This document shows positions 17,318 through 27,197 of a stretch of 64,000 nt of DNA, one piece after another; the first letter of the stretch is position 1; every line of letters starts with the position of its first letter. The translations under genes were made by a program, and so were the position numbers. This DNA comes from Mangrovivirga halotolerans (GTDB lineage: Bacteria; Bacteroidota; Bacteroidia; Cytophagales; Cyclobacteriaceae): assembly GCF_026241165.1 (NCBI RefSeq), contig NZ_JAPFQN010000006.1:310001-374000 (forward strand), written 5' to 3'. The notes under the pieces were generated by a model. It saw only the letters and a program-made list of their open reading frames with translations. It was not told where the DNA came from and ran no database searches.

Positions 17318-18475
17318 ATGAATTCTAGAATTTTTCTATTTCTTTTAATTGGAGCATTTATAGTCTCCTGTAGTGAAGATGAGCCTATTAGAAAGTTTGA
17401 CTATGATATTAAAATGTCGGGGGTAACAATTAATAGTTCCGATATTACAATTAACCAGGCAAATGTTAAAGCTGAGGGATCTATCGGAGCGTTTTATAGT
17501 AGATTTTATTATAAATCAAAAGACCAGGCAGAATATCAATTTATCGAAGATGAAAATAATGATCGGCAGGAGGTTTTATCGAATTTGGATCCTGCTACCA
17601 CTTACCAGGTTTACTATCAGGTTTACGATGAAAAAGACACATTAAATAGTGGGGTGTTTTCCTTTACTACAAAAGCTTTTCCACATGATCTGGATTTTTC
17701 TCCTCTTACGGACTTTACTGATTATCCACATTCATCTTTTAATGAGTTGTATAACCAGAATTATTATTTTTCTCACGATAAAGCTTTTCACAAATTTTAT
17801 GCACCGGGGATTTCCGAATATGACATCAGTGACATTTCTATTTATACAATTCCCGACAATGAAAATGAAAAAATATTTTCCGAATTTGAGATAATTTCTG
17901 ATACTGTGATTTTTCAAATTCCAGAAGGTTACAATTTCACCCCAGCTAATCTGGGCAGTTTTAAATATGCAAAAGCAGTTTTAAAAGTAAAGGATTGGTA
18001 TCAATATTTACCAAGTTATGGGTCTATATTAAATGGAATTTCCGATCCGGGAACATATGAATCTAATATTGGTAAATTTAAAATCTTTAATTCTAAACCA
18101 TATATCTCTGAATACTTTTATGGAACTGTATGGGGTGATGACATGTTGCAATTAAATGGTGGATTTAAAGGTAATTCTGATGGATTGTACTGGGACCCTT
18201 CCGGAGCAATATTGACTATTTGGGATCAGCAGGGAAACGTTTATAACACTTATGTTTTCCCGAATAATTTGAGTACTGCGGAATGTAATGATTTTCAAAT
18301 CTGGTCGAATATGGGTGAAGAAATAGAAGATAATCTTCTGATATATCACCATAATAAATATAGTCAAGTAAAAACCTGCGGCTTACCAAGTGGAGTATAT
18401 ACTGCTCAAATTGAAGTGGTCATGCCTAATGGAAGGAATGATTTCACCAACAAAATCACTATTACGGTAGAATAA
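17318..18475 (+). CDS. Lipoprotein, unknown, possibly FN3-like at the N-terminus
   Basis: 385 residues. Lipobox signal MNSRIFLFLLIGAFIVSC puts the cysteine at residue 18; SEDE after it would direct Lol-type export in this phylum. Residues 35-120 read as a fibronectin-type III-like unit (DSDITINQANVKAEG, YQVYYQVYDEKDTL, FSFTTKAF). The rest is aromatic-rich and ends in a strand-rich part (VYTAQIEVVMPNG). No enzyme motif. It stands alone between two terminators. Function unknown. Confidence 0.65.
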   Translation: MNSRIFLFLLIGAFIVSCSEDEPIRKFDYDIKMSGVTINSSDITINQANVKAEGSIGAFYSRFYYKSKDQAEYQFIEDENNDRQEVLSNLDPATTYQVYYQVYDEKDTLNSGVFSFTTKAFPHDLDFSPLTDFTDYPHSSFNELYNQNYYFSHDKAFHKFYAPGISEYDISDISIYTIPDNENEKIFSEFEIISDTVIFQIPEGYNFTPANLGSFKYAKAVLKVKDWYQYLPSYGSILNGISDPGTYESNIGKFKIFNSKPYISEYFYGTVWGDDMLQLNGGFKGNSDGLYWDPSGAILTIWDQQGNVYNTYVFPNNLSTAECNDFQIWSNMGEEIEDNLLIYHHNKYSQVKTCGLPSGVYTAQIEVVMPNGRNDFTNKITITVE

Positions 18476-18496
18476 ATATTTTTATATAATATAAAT

Positions 18497-18525
18497 GCCA
18501 TGGCAATCTATGTCATGGCTTTTTT
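18497..18525 (+). terminator. Intrinsic terminator after the lipoprotein gene
   Basis: 9-bp stem GCCATGGCA/TGTCATGGC with one G-T pair and loop ATCTA, followed by six T. Confidence 0.75.
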
Positions 18526-18628
18526 GTACCATTTAAATTCTGGGCATCACCTGTCAGGATCATTTGTATTTGAAAAAACACTCATTCTAAAATTAAAAAC
18601 AAACACAGCTCACATCACAAGAAAGCAA

Positions 18629-20344
18629 TTACTCAGATATATGATATATACGAATTGAACCTCCACCTACTTTTGCTACAGGCTCATATTTTCTCAACCA
18701 GTCGTAACGCTCCTCAAAAGGAACATCATAACCTATAAAATCCACAAAATCACACGGTTTTTCAAGGCCCCAATCCGGAATTTTTCTATATACAAATTCA
18801 CTAATAGCAATCCATCCTGTCTTTTTTTCTGTTGGCCCGATATATGACATATCAGGCAAATCATAATTGCACAGGTTATAAGTATGAAAAATAGCCACAT
18901 GAAGGCTATCAACATCTTTTCCTTCAAAAAAATCCTCAAGTTCATACATACCTTGTCCCCAGTCTAAATCACTATCTACTATAATGTTGCCGGGTTCATT
19001 TCCGCCAAACAGGTTAAAATAAGAAAGCCAGTGAGGATATTGTGACCAGGAAATAATCACCTGGGTACTCAGGAGTAAAGCTGTACCAACACAAGCATAG
19101 TATATTTTAGACTTATCAACCTTATCAATTAGAATTGTTACCCCGAAAGCTGAAACTAAGGCAATAAATGGAAAAACCTGGATAATATGTCGAAGTCCTA
19201 TATTTAAATTACTTATAAAACTCAGCAAGAAAATAATGACAATGACACTATATATTCCCAATACTTTCCAGGTAAAAACCCGATAGTATATCGTGATTAT
19301 AATTGATAAAAAAAATAGAAGTAACAGGGTTAATGGCGTTTTCACTATAAACGAAACAGGGTAAAAGAAAATACTACCAGTGGGTTTAAGGTCTCCCATC
19401 AGGTATCCCTTTAGTGGGACCTGGTTTTGGCACCAGGTATCCCCAAGGCCTTTAAAAAATTCCGGTGCCGGCACCTTCCAGCTTAGCATTTGTGAAAGAA
19501 TGGGATTAGATGCATAACAATTGCCTGCATCTAGAATTCCATCATGAGGGATTTCACCAATCAACCCAAATGAAAATCTATAAACCGTCCATACTGTTAG
19601 CAAGGAGCAAAAGAGGATTAGTGGTAAGGTTTTAAAATAGGGAAATAAATCTTTAGAATTCTTCCAAACTTTTAATGCCAGGAAAACTAACAATGAAGGT
19701 GTAACAAATAATATGGCAGTGAATTTTGTACATACTGCCAGTGCAAAGCCAATACCCATCAACACCGAACGTTGCAAATCAGGTTTTTCGATCCATAAAA
19801 TTATCAGGTAAATAGATAATAGACATGTTCCCATTGCTGGCACATCAGTTGTCGCTAAAGTAGAGTGTGCCACTACCAATGGAGTAGTTGCCAATAAAAT
19901 CACAGCAATGTACCCCGTTAATTTCCCATTGAGGTTATTGCCGACTAAATACACCAAATACAGAGTTAAAAGTAAAAATATTAGGATACCTAACCGCGCA
20001 TATGGCAAAAAACTACGATATTCTTCACTTGAATCAAATTGTTTAGCTAATGCCCCGCCTGCTGCTCCATTCTTCCAATAATTTTCATGTAGATCTTGAG
20101 GAATTTTTACTCTTTCACCTCTTAAGTATGGTATAACAGCACTCCAAATCCTTGAAAAAGGAGGGTTTTGAGGTGAAACCTCATAAGATCCCTGAAACCA
20201 TTCAAGACCTGCTACAATGTGACCTGACTCATCATGGGTCTGTGATAGTTTCGACATACTGGAAACCATTAGTATAACACTTACTAAAACGACCAGTATA
20301 GTGATTATTGGCAGGGCATGATTGAACCCTATTTTGAGTTTCAT
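18629..20344 (-). CDS. GT39/ArnT-like membrane glycosyltransferase
   Basis: 571 residues with about ten to twelve membrane helices. The first periplasmic loop has THDESGHIVAGLEWFQ and PQNPPFSR, which match the DE motif and the following loop of the PMT/ArnT clan; these enzymes move a sugar from a polyprenyl-phosphate donor. The soluble C-terminal part has IIVDSDLDWGQGMYELEDF and GWIAISEFVYRK, seen in Bacteroidota relatives. Acceptor unknown: it could be lipid, protein or a surface glycan. It lies 201 bases downstream of the radical SAM gene on the same strand, too far for a confident operon call. Confidence 0.8.
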   Translation of the reverse strand: MKLKIGFNHALPIITILVVLVSVILMVSSMSKLSQTHDESGHIVAGLEWFQGSYEVSPQNPPFSRIWSAVIPYLRGERVKIPQDLHENYWKNGAAGGALAKQFDSSEEYRSFLPYARLGILIFLLLTLYLVYLVGNNLNGKLTGYIAVILLATTPLVVAHSTLATTDVPAMGTCLLSIYLIILWIEKPDLQRSVLMGIGFALAVCTKFTAILFVTPSLLVFLALKVWKNSKDLFPYFKTLPLILFCSLLTVWTVYRFSFGLIGEIPHDGILDAGNCYASNPILSQMLSWKVPAPEFFKGLGDTWCQNQVPLKGYLMGDLKPTGSIFFYPVSFIVKTPLTLLLLFFLSIIITIYYRVFTWKVLGIYSVIVIIFLLSFISNLNIGLRHIIQVFPFIALVSAFGVTILIDKVDKSKIYYACVGTALLLSTQVIISWSQYPHWLSYFNLFGGNEPGNIIVDSDLDWGQGMYELEDFFEGKDVDSLHVAIFHTYNLCNYDLPDMSYIGPTEKKTGWIAISEFVYRKIPDWGLEKPCDFVDFIGYDVPFEERYDWLRKYEPVAKVGGGSIRIYHISE

Positions 20345-20545
20345 ATATTAATATACCAATTATTATTGCTTTGATCGCCAGTAAGAGGTTTTATTATGAG
20401 GTAAACAAAAAGAACACAGTACTTTTTCTAAATATAAAAATCAAACAACATGAGTTTCACAATCTAATAACTAACGCCAATACTTTCTCTTATGAATTAC
20501 CTTTAAAGTAATTAAAGATATCCGCTAAAAATCCCTTGTATTTAT

Positions 20546-21619
20546 CTAATCTATAATCTTAAGAATTTCACTTAGCCCTTTAGCATATTTGCTATTATAA
20601 TACTGACTTTGAGATTTCTTCAATTCTTTAATCAAAAATGCCTTTTCGCTTTCAGGTATATACTTAATATTAAACTCTTTTGGCCGCTGTAAAATATTAA
20701 TATACCATCCTTCGTCTTTTCCTCCAGCATTCAACCACCAATCATATATTTCTGGCAGCTGACCTACATTTAACGATGAAATTGTTGGAGAAATAAAAAC
20801 CCTTACTGCTGTGTTGTTTATTAAATACTGTAAATTTTCTTCGAGTTTTTGGAAATTCTGACCTGTGCGTATTGATTCGCCGTGTTGTCCAATGCCATCA
20901 ATACTAATCATTACTTCTACATCATCAAAGTGATCCCACAGATCGGTAACTTTTCTTTCTTTAAATGACAATGAAGAAAGGTTAGTATTATACCTGAGAG
21001 TAGGTTGGGCACCTGTATTTGTCAGCAAATCGAGCAATTTGTAATGCTCTTCCATAATCAACGGCTCACCCCCGGCAAAATAAAACTCATCAGCCTGAAT
21101 GAGTAGTTCTCGGTTATCCTTAAAAAAACCATTAATATCCTCAATGTTTTTAATTATTGCCTGATCTGCTGCGGTATTACCATTCTTCTTTGCCTCTTCA
21201 AACCATTTAGAACTAGCTCCATGCCAGCAGGTTCGACACTTAAAATTACAGACATTTGAAAACCGGATATCCCAATAAACCGGGTGAGAAGAAATCGATC
21301 CGTCAGAATCAGTGTTTTGAACCAAATCAATATGTTGGACGAATTTTTTATTGTTTTCCTGTCTTAAACTTTCTACCCCATTCTCTTCTAGTGAATAACA
21401 GCCTTTACATGCTTTCACTTTTTTACCAGCAAGCATTTTAGTCCTAAGCTCCCTGAATTTTTCTCCATTCCAAATCTCCTCTAGTGATTCCTTATTGATA
21501 TCTCCCATTGGCTTAGATGCAATACAACAGGGTTGCACTCTGCCATGTAACCCAACATGAAAATGTATCCAGGGAAGAATACAAAAAGCTTTATTGCTGT
21601 CTGAGACCCGAGGTTTCAT
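20546..21619 (-). CDS. Radical SAM protein with N-terminal SPASM/twitch-type cysteines
   Basis: 357 residues. The SAM iron-sulfur motif is CNFKCRTC with C124, C128 and C131. An auxiliary-cluster region comes before it: C13 (FCILPW), C31-C32 (PCC) and C71/C74 (CKGC), like twitch-domain radical SAM proteins in this phylum. YFAGGEPLIMEEHYKLLD is the GGE motif. Such enzymes usually modify peptides or small metabolites. No precursor peptide gene is visible. ATG overlaps the stop of the dehydratase upstream by one base (TGATG), so the two are translationally coupled. Reaction and substrate unknown. Confidence 0.85.
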   Translation of the reverse strand: MKPRVSDSNKAFCILPWIHFHVGLHGRVQPCCIASKPMGDINKESLEEIWNGEKFRELRTKMLAGKKVKACKGCYSLEENGVESLRQENNKKFVQHIDLVQNTDSDGSISSHPVYWDIRFSNVCNFKCRTCWHGASSKWFEEAKKNGNTAADQAIIKNIEDINGFFKDNRELLIQADEFYFAGGEPLIMEEHYKLLDLLTNTGAQPTLRYNTNLSSLSFKERKVTDLWDHFDDVEVMISIDGIGQHGESIRTGQNFQKLEENLQYLINNTAVRVFISPTISSLNVGQLPEIYDWWLNAGGKDEGWYINILQRPKEFNIKYIPESEKAFLIKELKKSQSQYYNSKYAKGLSEILKIID

Positions 21620-22569
21620 CAGGAAAAATAGTTTCTGGAGAGGTCTACATTTCCCCCGGTAAGAATGATCCCTACTCTTTTATCCTTGAAGAGATCTTTT
21701 TCTTTTAAAATTGCTGCTACAGGAACAGCACAAGAAGGTTCTATAATGATCTTCATTCTTTCCCATACCAACTTCATTGCTTCAAGAATCTGCTCATCAT
21801 TAACCAGAATTATATCCGCTATTCCTTCCTTGATAATGGCCCATGTTTTGTCTCCTAAAGTAACCAGTAAACCATCAGCAACAGTATCCGGAGTATGACT
21901 TTTGACTAACTCTCCACTCTTGAGTGATCGATATGCATCATCAGCTCCTTCCGGTTCACCCCCATACACCTTAATTCCCTTTCCGAAAACCTTCGCAGAA
22001 AGGATGGTTCCTGAGATAAGTCCACCACCACCAATAGGAGCAATAATTATATCAAGATCGTTAACTTCTTCGATTAATTCTTTGGCACAAGTTGCCTGGC
22101 CCAGGATTACATCGTTATGATTGAAAGGAGGTATAAAAATTGCCTCTTTCTCTTTTTGAACTTCTTCGAGAGTAGATTCCCTGGCTTCAAGAGTTGGTTC
22201 ACATAATATTACCTCGGCTCCATAACCTTTTACAGCATTGACTTTTACTTTGGGAGCATTGTCAGGCATCACGATGTAAGCTTTTGCACCCAATATTTTT
22301 GCTGCATAAGCTACTGCCTGCGCATGGTTTCCACTTGAGTGGGTGACAAGCCCTTTTTTCAACTCAGCGTCAGATAAATTCAAAGCAGCATGAACCCCTC
22401 CACGGGCTTTAAAGGCACCTACCTTTTGGAAGTTTTCGCATTTAAAAAATAGCTCAGCACCACTGAGTTCATTAAAAAATTTACTGGTAAAAACCGGCGT
22501 ATTATGAACATACGGGGAGATTTTTTCAGCAGCTTTATTAATATCTTCTTTTTTAATTTCAGCTAACAT
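21619..22569 (-). CDS. Threonine/serine dehydratase (PLP fold type II)
   Basis: 316 residues, the length of biodegradative threonine dehydratases and serine racemases with no ACT domain. The PLP lysine is K54 in KVGAFKARGG, followed by THSSGNHAQAVAYAA, which binds the substrate carboxylate, and the phosphate-binding loop IIAPIGGGGLISG. It removes ammonia from L-threonine or L-serine giving 2-oxobutyrate or pyruvate. The absence of a regulatory domain suggests a catabolic role; serine racemase is the alternative. It starts two bases after polA stops and overlaps the radical SAM gene, so the three form one unit. Confidence 0.9.
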   Translation of the reverse strand: MLAEIKKEDINKAAEKISPYVHNTPVFTSKFFNELSGAELFFKCENFQKVGAFKARGGVHAALNLSDAELKKGLVTHSSGNHAQAVAYAAKILGAKAYIVMPDNAPKVKVNAVKGYGAEVILCEPTLEARESTLEEVQKEKEAIFIPPFNHNDVILGQATCAKELIEEVNDLDIIIAPIGGGGLISGTILSAKVFGKGIKVYGGEPEGADDAYRSLKSGELVKSHTPDTVADGLLVTLGDKTWAIIKEGIADIILVNDEQILEAMKLVWERMKIIIEPSCAVPVAAILKEKDLFKDKRVGIILTGGNVDLSRNYFS

Positions 22570-22571
22570 AT

Positions 22572-25352
22572 TTAGTGTGCTTCAAGCCAATTATTTCCTG
22601 TTCCTGTTTCAACTTCCATAGGGACAGCCAGATCAGCAGCACCCATCATTCTTTTTGGAATTTCCTTTTTGATCAGGTCCAGTTCATCTTTATGTACATC
22701 AAATACAAGTTCATCATGAACCTGCAATATCATCTTAGACTTGAGATTTTTCTCTTTCATCCAATTATGAATATCAATCATTGCTACCTTAATAATATCC
22801 GCAGCACTTCCCTGTATTGGAGCATTTATTGCATTTCGCTCTGCAAAACCTCTATTCGTTGCATTCCTGGAATTAATATCTCGTAAATATCTTCGACGTC
22901 CTTTGATTGTTTCTACAAACTCATTTTCCCTGGCCTTATCAATAATGTCATCCATGTATTTTTTTACAGCCGGGAATTCTTCGAAGTAGGTTTCAATTAG
23001 CTCGGCCGCTTCTTTTCGTGGAATATTAAGTCTTTGTGAAAGTCCGAATGCAGAAATTCCGTAAATGATACCAAAGTTAGCTGTCTTAGCCTTCCTCCTC
23101 ATATCGCTATCCACATCTTCCACATTAACTTTAAAAATTTTTGCGGCGGTAGCAGAGTGAATGTCTGTGCCATTTTTAAAAGCTTCGATCATATGTTTAT
23201 CACCGCTAAATGAAGCCATGATCCTCAACTCTATTTGGGAATAATCCGCTGCTAAAAGGGTATAATCTTCGTTTCGAGGCACGAATGCTTTCCTTATCGC
23301 ACGACCTTTTTCTGTTCTTATTGGTATATTTTGAAGGTTCGGATTTGTGCTACTTAACCTTCCGGTTGCTGCCACGGCCTGGTTATAACTGGTATGGATT
23401 CGGCCATCGCGTTCGCTGATTAGTTCGGGTAGCGCATCGATATAGGTGGATTTTAATTTTTGTATTTCTCTGAAATCAAGAATCTTTTGAGCAATCTCAT
23501 GCTCATTTGCCAATCGTGACAAAATCTCTTCTCCAGTAGCAAATTGACCAGTCTTTGTCTTTTTAGGTTTTTTGTCAACTTTAAGCTTAACAAAAAGGAT
23601 TTCTCCTAATTGCTTTGGAGATGCTATATTGAATTCCTCGCCAGCAATTTCAAAAATCTCTTCCTGGATCTTCAGGAGGTCTTTCTCCATCTCTTTTGAT
23701 GATATTGCAAGCTCCTCTTTATCGACTTTTACTCCCTCAAATTCCATTGCAGCCAATACTTCAACCAATGGAGATTCCAGATCGGTGAGCAAGTCTTCCA
23801 TCTGTAATTCCCTGATTTCTTTATCTAGCTTATTTTTAAGTCGTAATGTTATATCGGCATCTTCGGCTGCATAAACACCAACCTTTTCGATTTCAACATC
23901 ACGCATATTACCCTGTTTTTTACCCTTTTTACCGATCAGCGTTTCTATACTTACAGGAGAATAATTAAGATAATTTTCTGCCAGGACATCCATGTTATGT
24001 CTCTGTTCTGGTTCCAGAAGATAATGAGCGAGCATGGTGTCATAATATGGACCACTTACTTCTATACCATACTTCTTCAAAACCAAAATATCATATTTAA
24101 GATTTTGACCAATCTTGGTGATTTTGTCGTCCTCAAAAATATCCTTGAATTTACTCAAAATAGCCTCGGCTTTTTTCTCATCTTCCGGGACAGGAATATA
24201 ATAAGCCTCACTTTCTTTAAAAGAGAAAGAAAGCCCTACCAGAGAAGCTTCAAAAGCCTGAATTGAATCCGTCTCAGTATCGTAACAAATTTCCTTTTGC
24301 TTTTTTAAATATTTTACAAGCCTATCAATCTCCTTTTCTTCCGTTAACGTGTAGTACTCATGTTCAACAGTTTCAATAGTATCAATCTGGGCTGTTGTTG
24401 TTTCCTCTGCTTCATCTTCTGACACCTGGGCAAACATCTGTAGCTGACCTTTTGAATCGGCATCTTTAACTTGCTCACCAAAAACCCTTTTTAAGAGTGT
24501 TCTAAACTCCAGCTCATCAAAAACCTCCTTAAGCTTTTCTTCATCAGGACCTGTATATTCAAGGGCTTCAGGATCAAGATCTATATCACAGTCTATTTTA
24601 ATTGTTGCCAATTCTTTAGACAAGATACCCTGAGGGCCAAATTCTATGACTTTTTCTTTTTGTTTACCTTTAAGGTCTTCGGCATTCTTAACCAGGTTTT
24701 CTACGGTACCATAAGTTTTCAATAACTTAGAAGCTGTTTTAGGACCAATACCTGGGATACCTGGAATGTTATCAACACTATCACCCTGCAAGCCCAACAT
24801 ATCTCTTACCTGATCTACATGTTCAATATCCCACTTCTTTTTAACCTCTTCAATTCCCAGTATATCAACACTATTGCCCATAAAAGCAGGCTTATAAAGG
24901 AAAATATTCTCTTCAACTAATTGAGAATAATCCTTATCCGGAGTCATCATATAAACAGTGAATCCTTCTTTTGCCGCCTTTTTACTTAATGTTCCTATAA
25001 CATCATCAGCTTCCATCTTTGGAACCTCAAGAATTGGAATACCGAAACTTTCAATAATTTTTTTAACCCAGGGAACACCTGCTTTTATATCTTCCGGAGT
25101 CTCTTCTCTATTCGCTTTATATTCTTCATAAACTTCAGACCTGAAGGTAGGACCCGGAGGATCGAAGGCAACACCAATATGAGAAGGTTTCCTTTTATTG
25201 ATAATCTCCAGTAATGCATTTGTAAATCCCAGCATAACTCCGGTATTAAGCCCTTTAGAATTAATTCTTGGGTTCTTACTAAAAGCAAAATGTGCTCGAT
25301 ATATTAATGCATAAGCATCCAGTAGAAATAATGTTTTTTTATTTTCAGCCAT
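22572..25352 (-). CDS. polA: DNA polymerase I
   Basis: 926 residues in three parts: 5'-3' exonuclease (about 1-290, with GDSVDNIPGIPGIGPKTA), 3'-5' exonuclease (about 335-520) and a family A polymerase to the end. The proofreading site looks complete: YDTETDS (DxE), IGQNLKYD (NxxYD) and YAAEDADIT (YxxxD). Polymerase motifs are LLAADYSQIELRI (A), RRKAKTANFGIIYGIS (O-helix) and MILQVHDELVFD (C). It fills gaps in repair and removes Okazaki primers. It is the first gene of a three-gene minus-strand unit and is divergent from a lipoprotein gene. Confidence 0.98.
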   Translation of the reverse strand: MAENKKTLFLLDAYALIYRAHFAFSKNPRINSKGLNTGVMLGFTNALLEIINKRKPSHIGVAFDPPGPTFRSEVYEEYKANREETPEDIKAGVPWVKKIIESFGIPILEVPKMEADDVIGTLSKKAAKEGFTVYMMTPDKDYSQLVEENIFLYKPAFMGNSVDILGIEEVKKKWDIEHVDQVRDMLGLQGDSVDNIPGIPGIGPKTASKLLKTYGTVENLVKNAEDLKGKQKEKVIEFGPQGILSKELATIKIDCDIDLDPEALEYTGPDEEKLKEVFDELEFRTLLKRVFGEQVKDADSKGQLQMFAQVSEDEAEETTTAQIDTIETVEHEYYTLTEEKEIDRLVKYLKKQKEICYDTETDSIQAFEASLVGLSFSFKESEAYYIPVPEDEKKAEAILSKFKDIFEDDKITKIGQNLKYDILVLKKYGIEVSGPYYDTMLAHYLLEPEQRHNMDVLAENYLNYSPVSIETLIGKKGKKQGNMRDVEIEKVGVYAAEDADITLRLKNKLDKEIRELQMEDLLTDLESPLVEVLAAMEFEGVKVDKEELAISSKEMEKDLLKIQEEIFEIAGEEFNIASPKQLGEILFVKLKVDKKPKKTKTGQFATGEEILSRLANEHEIAQKILDFREIQKLKSTYIDALPELISERDGRIHTSYNQAVAATGRLSSTNPNLQNIPIRTEKGRAIRKAFVPRNEDYTLLAADYSQIELRIMASFSGDKHMIEAFKNGTDIHSATAAKIFKVNVEDVDSDMRRKAKTANFGIIYGISAFGLSQRLNIPRKEAAELIETYFEEFPAVKKYMDDIIDKARENEFVETIKGRRRYLRDINSRNATNRGFAERNAINAPIQGSAADIIKVAMIDIHNWMKEKNLKSKMILQVHDELVFDVHKDELDLIKKEIPKRMMGAADLAVPMEVETGTGNNWLEAH

Positions 25353-25499
25353 AGGTCTGAGTCATTCAAATTAAAATTTTCTTGTCAAAGTACTATTTTA
25401 AGCTAATTTGATTAAATATGAACGGGACAAACGTTTATATTGCAGCAATATTGTAAAATTGGCATAATCATTGAACTTGTTCACGAAAAAACTACAATA

Positions 25500-26636
25500 A
25501 TGAAACGGATTCTATTTTTTAGTATTATCGCCCTGACCATTTTTCAGTCATGCAGTAGCGGTAAAAAGCAATTCGAGCAGGGAAATTACGAAGAAGCAGT
25601 ATTTTTAGCTGTCAATCGGTTAAGAGATAAACCTGACAATAAAAAAGCTACACAAACCTTGCGTGAGGCATACCCGTTAGCGGTGAATCTTCACCTGAGA
25701 AAAATCAATCAGTATAAAACCAGTACTGACAGATTTAAATATGATCGAATTGCACAGTCTTATAAACTCTTAAATGATATGAACAGGGAAGTCGAAAGAT
25801 GTCCTGCTTGTATGAACCTGGTTGAAACCAGAGGGTTTTTAAATGAATACAATGAAGCCGCAAGATTGGCAGCTGAAGAAAGATACCAGGCAGGTATTGA
25901 ATACCTTTCTAATGGAGACAGACAGAGTGCTATAGAAGCAATTAATCATTTTAGAAGAGCAGAAGAACTTGTTTCTAATTATAAAGATGTCAATGAAAAA
26001 ATAGAAGAAGCCAGGTGGGCTGCCACTTTGAAAGTATTGGTTGAACAAATACCAGTTCACTCTCAAACTTTTGGATTAAGTAATCAATTCTTTCAAAACC
26101 AGATAAATGAATATCTGGCTCATCAAAACTCAAATGAGTTTGTTCGATTTTTTACTGTTGATGAAGCAGAAAAAATGCAACTTGAAGAATTTGATCATTA
26201 TATAAGAATGCAGTTTGATGATTTCCAGGTAGGTAACACTCACCTTCGTGAAAATTCGGAAGTGCTGACACGTGACAGCGTTAAAGTTGGAGAAGTGGAA
26301 GTTGAGGGTGTCAAAAAACCTGTGTATGGTACTGTTAAGGCAAAACTGACTATATTTACTAAAAGTGTAATGTCAAGAGGTTTACTTGATGTGCAAATAT
26401 GGGATGCCAGATCAAACAGAATATTAAGACAGGAAAAACTTCCTGGCCAATTTGAATGGGTTACTCAATGGGGCAATTTTAATGGTGATGAAAGAGCCCT
26501 GACAAAAGAACAAATAGCAATAACAAGGAGAAGAGAAGTTCCTCCTCCACCTCCTCAGGATTTATTTATTGAGTTTTGTAAACCTATTTACGGACAAGTT
26601 ACTAATTTGATATCCGGATACTACCGGGGTATTTAA
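25500..26636 (+). CDS. Lipoprotein with helical repeats, unknown
   Basis: The ATG at 25500 begins a lipobox signal (MKRILFFSIIALTIFQSC, cysteine 18), so it is preferred over the in-frame TTG start at 25440. 378 residues. Residues 20-180 are helical with a pattern like tetratricopeptide or related repeats (FEQGNYEEAVFLAVNRLRDKPDNKKA and GIEYLSNGDRQSAIEAINHF). The C-terminal half is strand-rich and ends PPPPPQDLFIEFCKPIYGQV. No family recognised; a cell-envelope scaffold role is only a guess. A terminator follows. Confidence 0.7.
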   Translation: MKRILFFSIIALTIFQSCSSGKKQFEQGNYEEAVFLAVNRLRDKPDNKKATQTLREAYPLAVNLHLRKINQYKTSTDRFKYDRIAQSYKLLNDMNREVERCPACMNLVETRGFLNEYNEAARLAAEERYQAGIEYLSNGDRQSAIEAINHFRRAEELVSNYKDVNEKIEEARWAATLKVLVEQIPVHSQTFGLSNQFFQNQINEYLAHQNSNEFVRFFTVDEAEKMQLEEFDHYIRMQFDDFQVGNTHLRENSEVLTRDSVKVGEVEVEGVKKPVYGTVKAKLTIFTKSVMSRGLLDVQIWDARSNRILRQEKLPGQFEWVTQWGNFNGDERALTKEQIAITRRREVPPPPPQDLFIEFCKPIYGQVTNLISGYYRGI

Positions 26637-26655
26637 CCAGGAATAAAAAAATTAA

Positions 26656-26681
26656 AAAGGGCCGTTCTCGGCCCTTTTTTT
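26656..26681 (+). terminator. Intrinsic terminator of the lipoprotein gene
   Basis: AAAGGGCCG/CGGCCCTTT stem with loop TTCT and a long T run. Confidence 0.85.
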
Positions 26682-27045
26682 ATGCTATAATATTTTTAGA
26701 ATTGATTCATTAGTTAAAGGCTTTCTCCTTGTAGTTCAATTAATAAACTTTTAATTGCTTATTGATTCAAATTTCTAAAACTTCCTATTTGTTAAAACTA
26801 CATACCAACAGGAAGAAATACAGGAAAGGCCTGGATCTGAAATAAATTTCATTAGCTTCTATGTTAATCTTTTAATAAAAGGATATCATCGGTTTACCTT
26901 GAAATAAAAATGAATGGCAAATCACATTTACCCTGACTAATGCATTCAAAATATATAATTGATTTTGTTTAAAAGATAGGTAGTAATAGCAACTAAACTA
27001 CATTATAATATACCCCCAAAAACCCTCAGAAATTGTCAAAATATA
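26682..27045. other. Convergent intergenic stretch, no gene seen
   Basis: No open reading frame of useful length and no recognised RNA gene. The sequence is AT-rich with short inverted repeats only (CTTCCT near 26780 and AGGAAG near 26810). Such a long spacer between convergent genes could be a decayed gene or a small RNA locus, but nothing in it proves either. Confidence 0.4.
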
Positions 27046-27088
27046 AAGAGCCCGGTCAAAAAACCGGGCTCTTAACCAGCTATGGAAA
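27046..27088 (-). repeat. Hairpin-plus-box unit 1 downstream of the helicase
   Basis: On the minus strand: the box TTTCCATAGCTGGTT (27074-27088) directly followed by an 11-bp perfect hairpin, AAGAGCCCGGT/ACCGGGCTCTT (27046-27073), and a T-rich tail. The same order of box, GC hairpin and T tract occurs at 27198-27243. Works as a terminator for the helicase mRNA or closes a small transcript. The identity of the box in both copies is not needed for termination. Confidence 0.55.
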
Positions 27089-27197
27089 GAAAGATATACT
27101 TGTTTGAACTCTTAAAGTAATGAAAGTTATTCTAGTGAAGAAGCCTATTAGACAAACGGCTTATTTTTTACGATTAAACCAGCGATTTCTTCGATAA

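Noticed and set aside
20546-21619. RiPP maturase cluster around the radical SAM gene
   Set aside because: No precursor peptide, peptidase or exporter nearby; the coupled neighbour is a PLP dehydratase.
27083-27121. Short plus-strand frame beginning ATGGAAAGAAAG after hairpin unit 1
   Set aside because: Only 12 codons, and the ATG belongs to the conserved box; unit 2 gives a 2-codon frame at the same place, so coding is not conserved.
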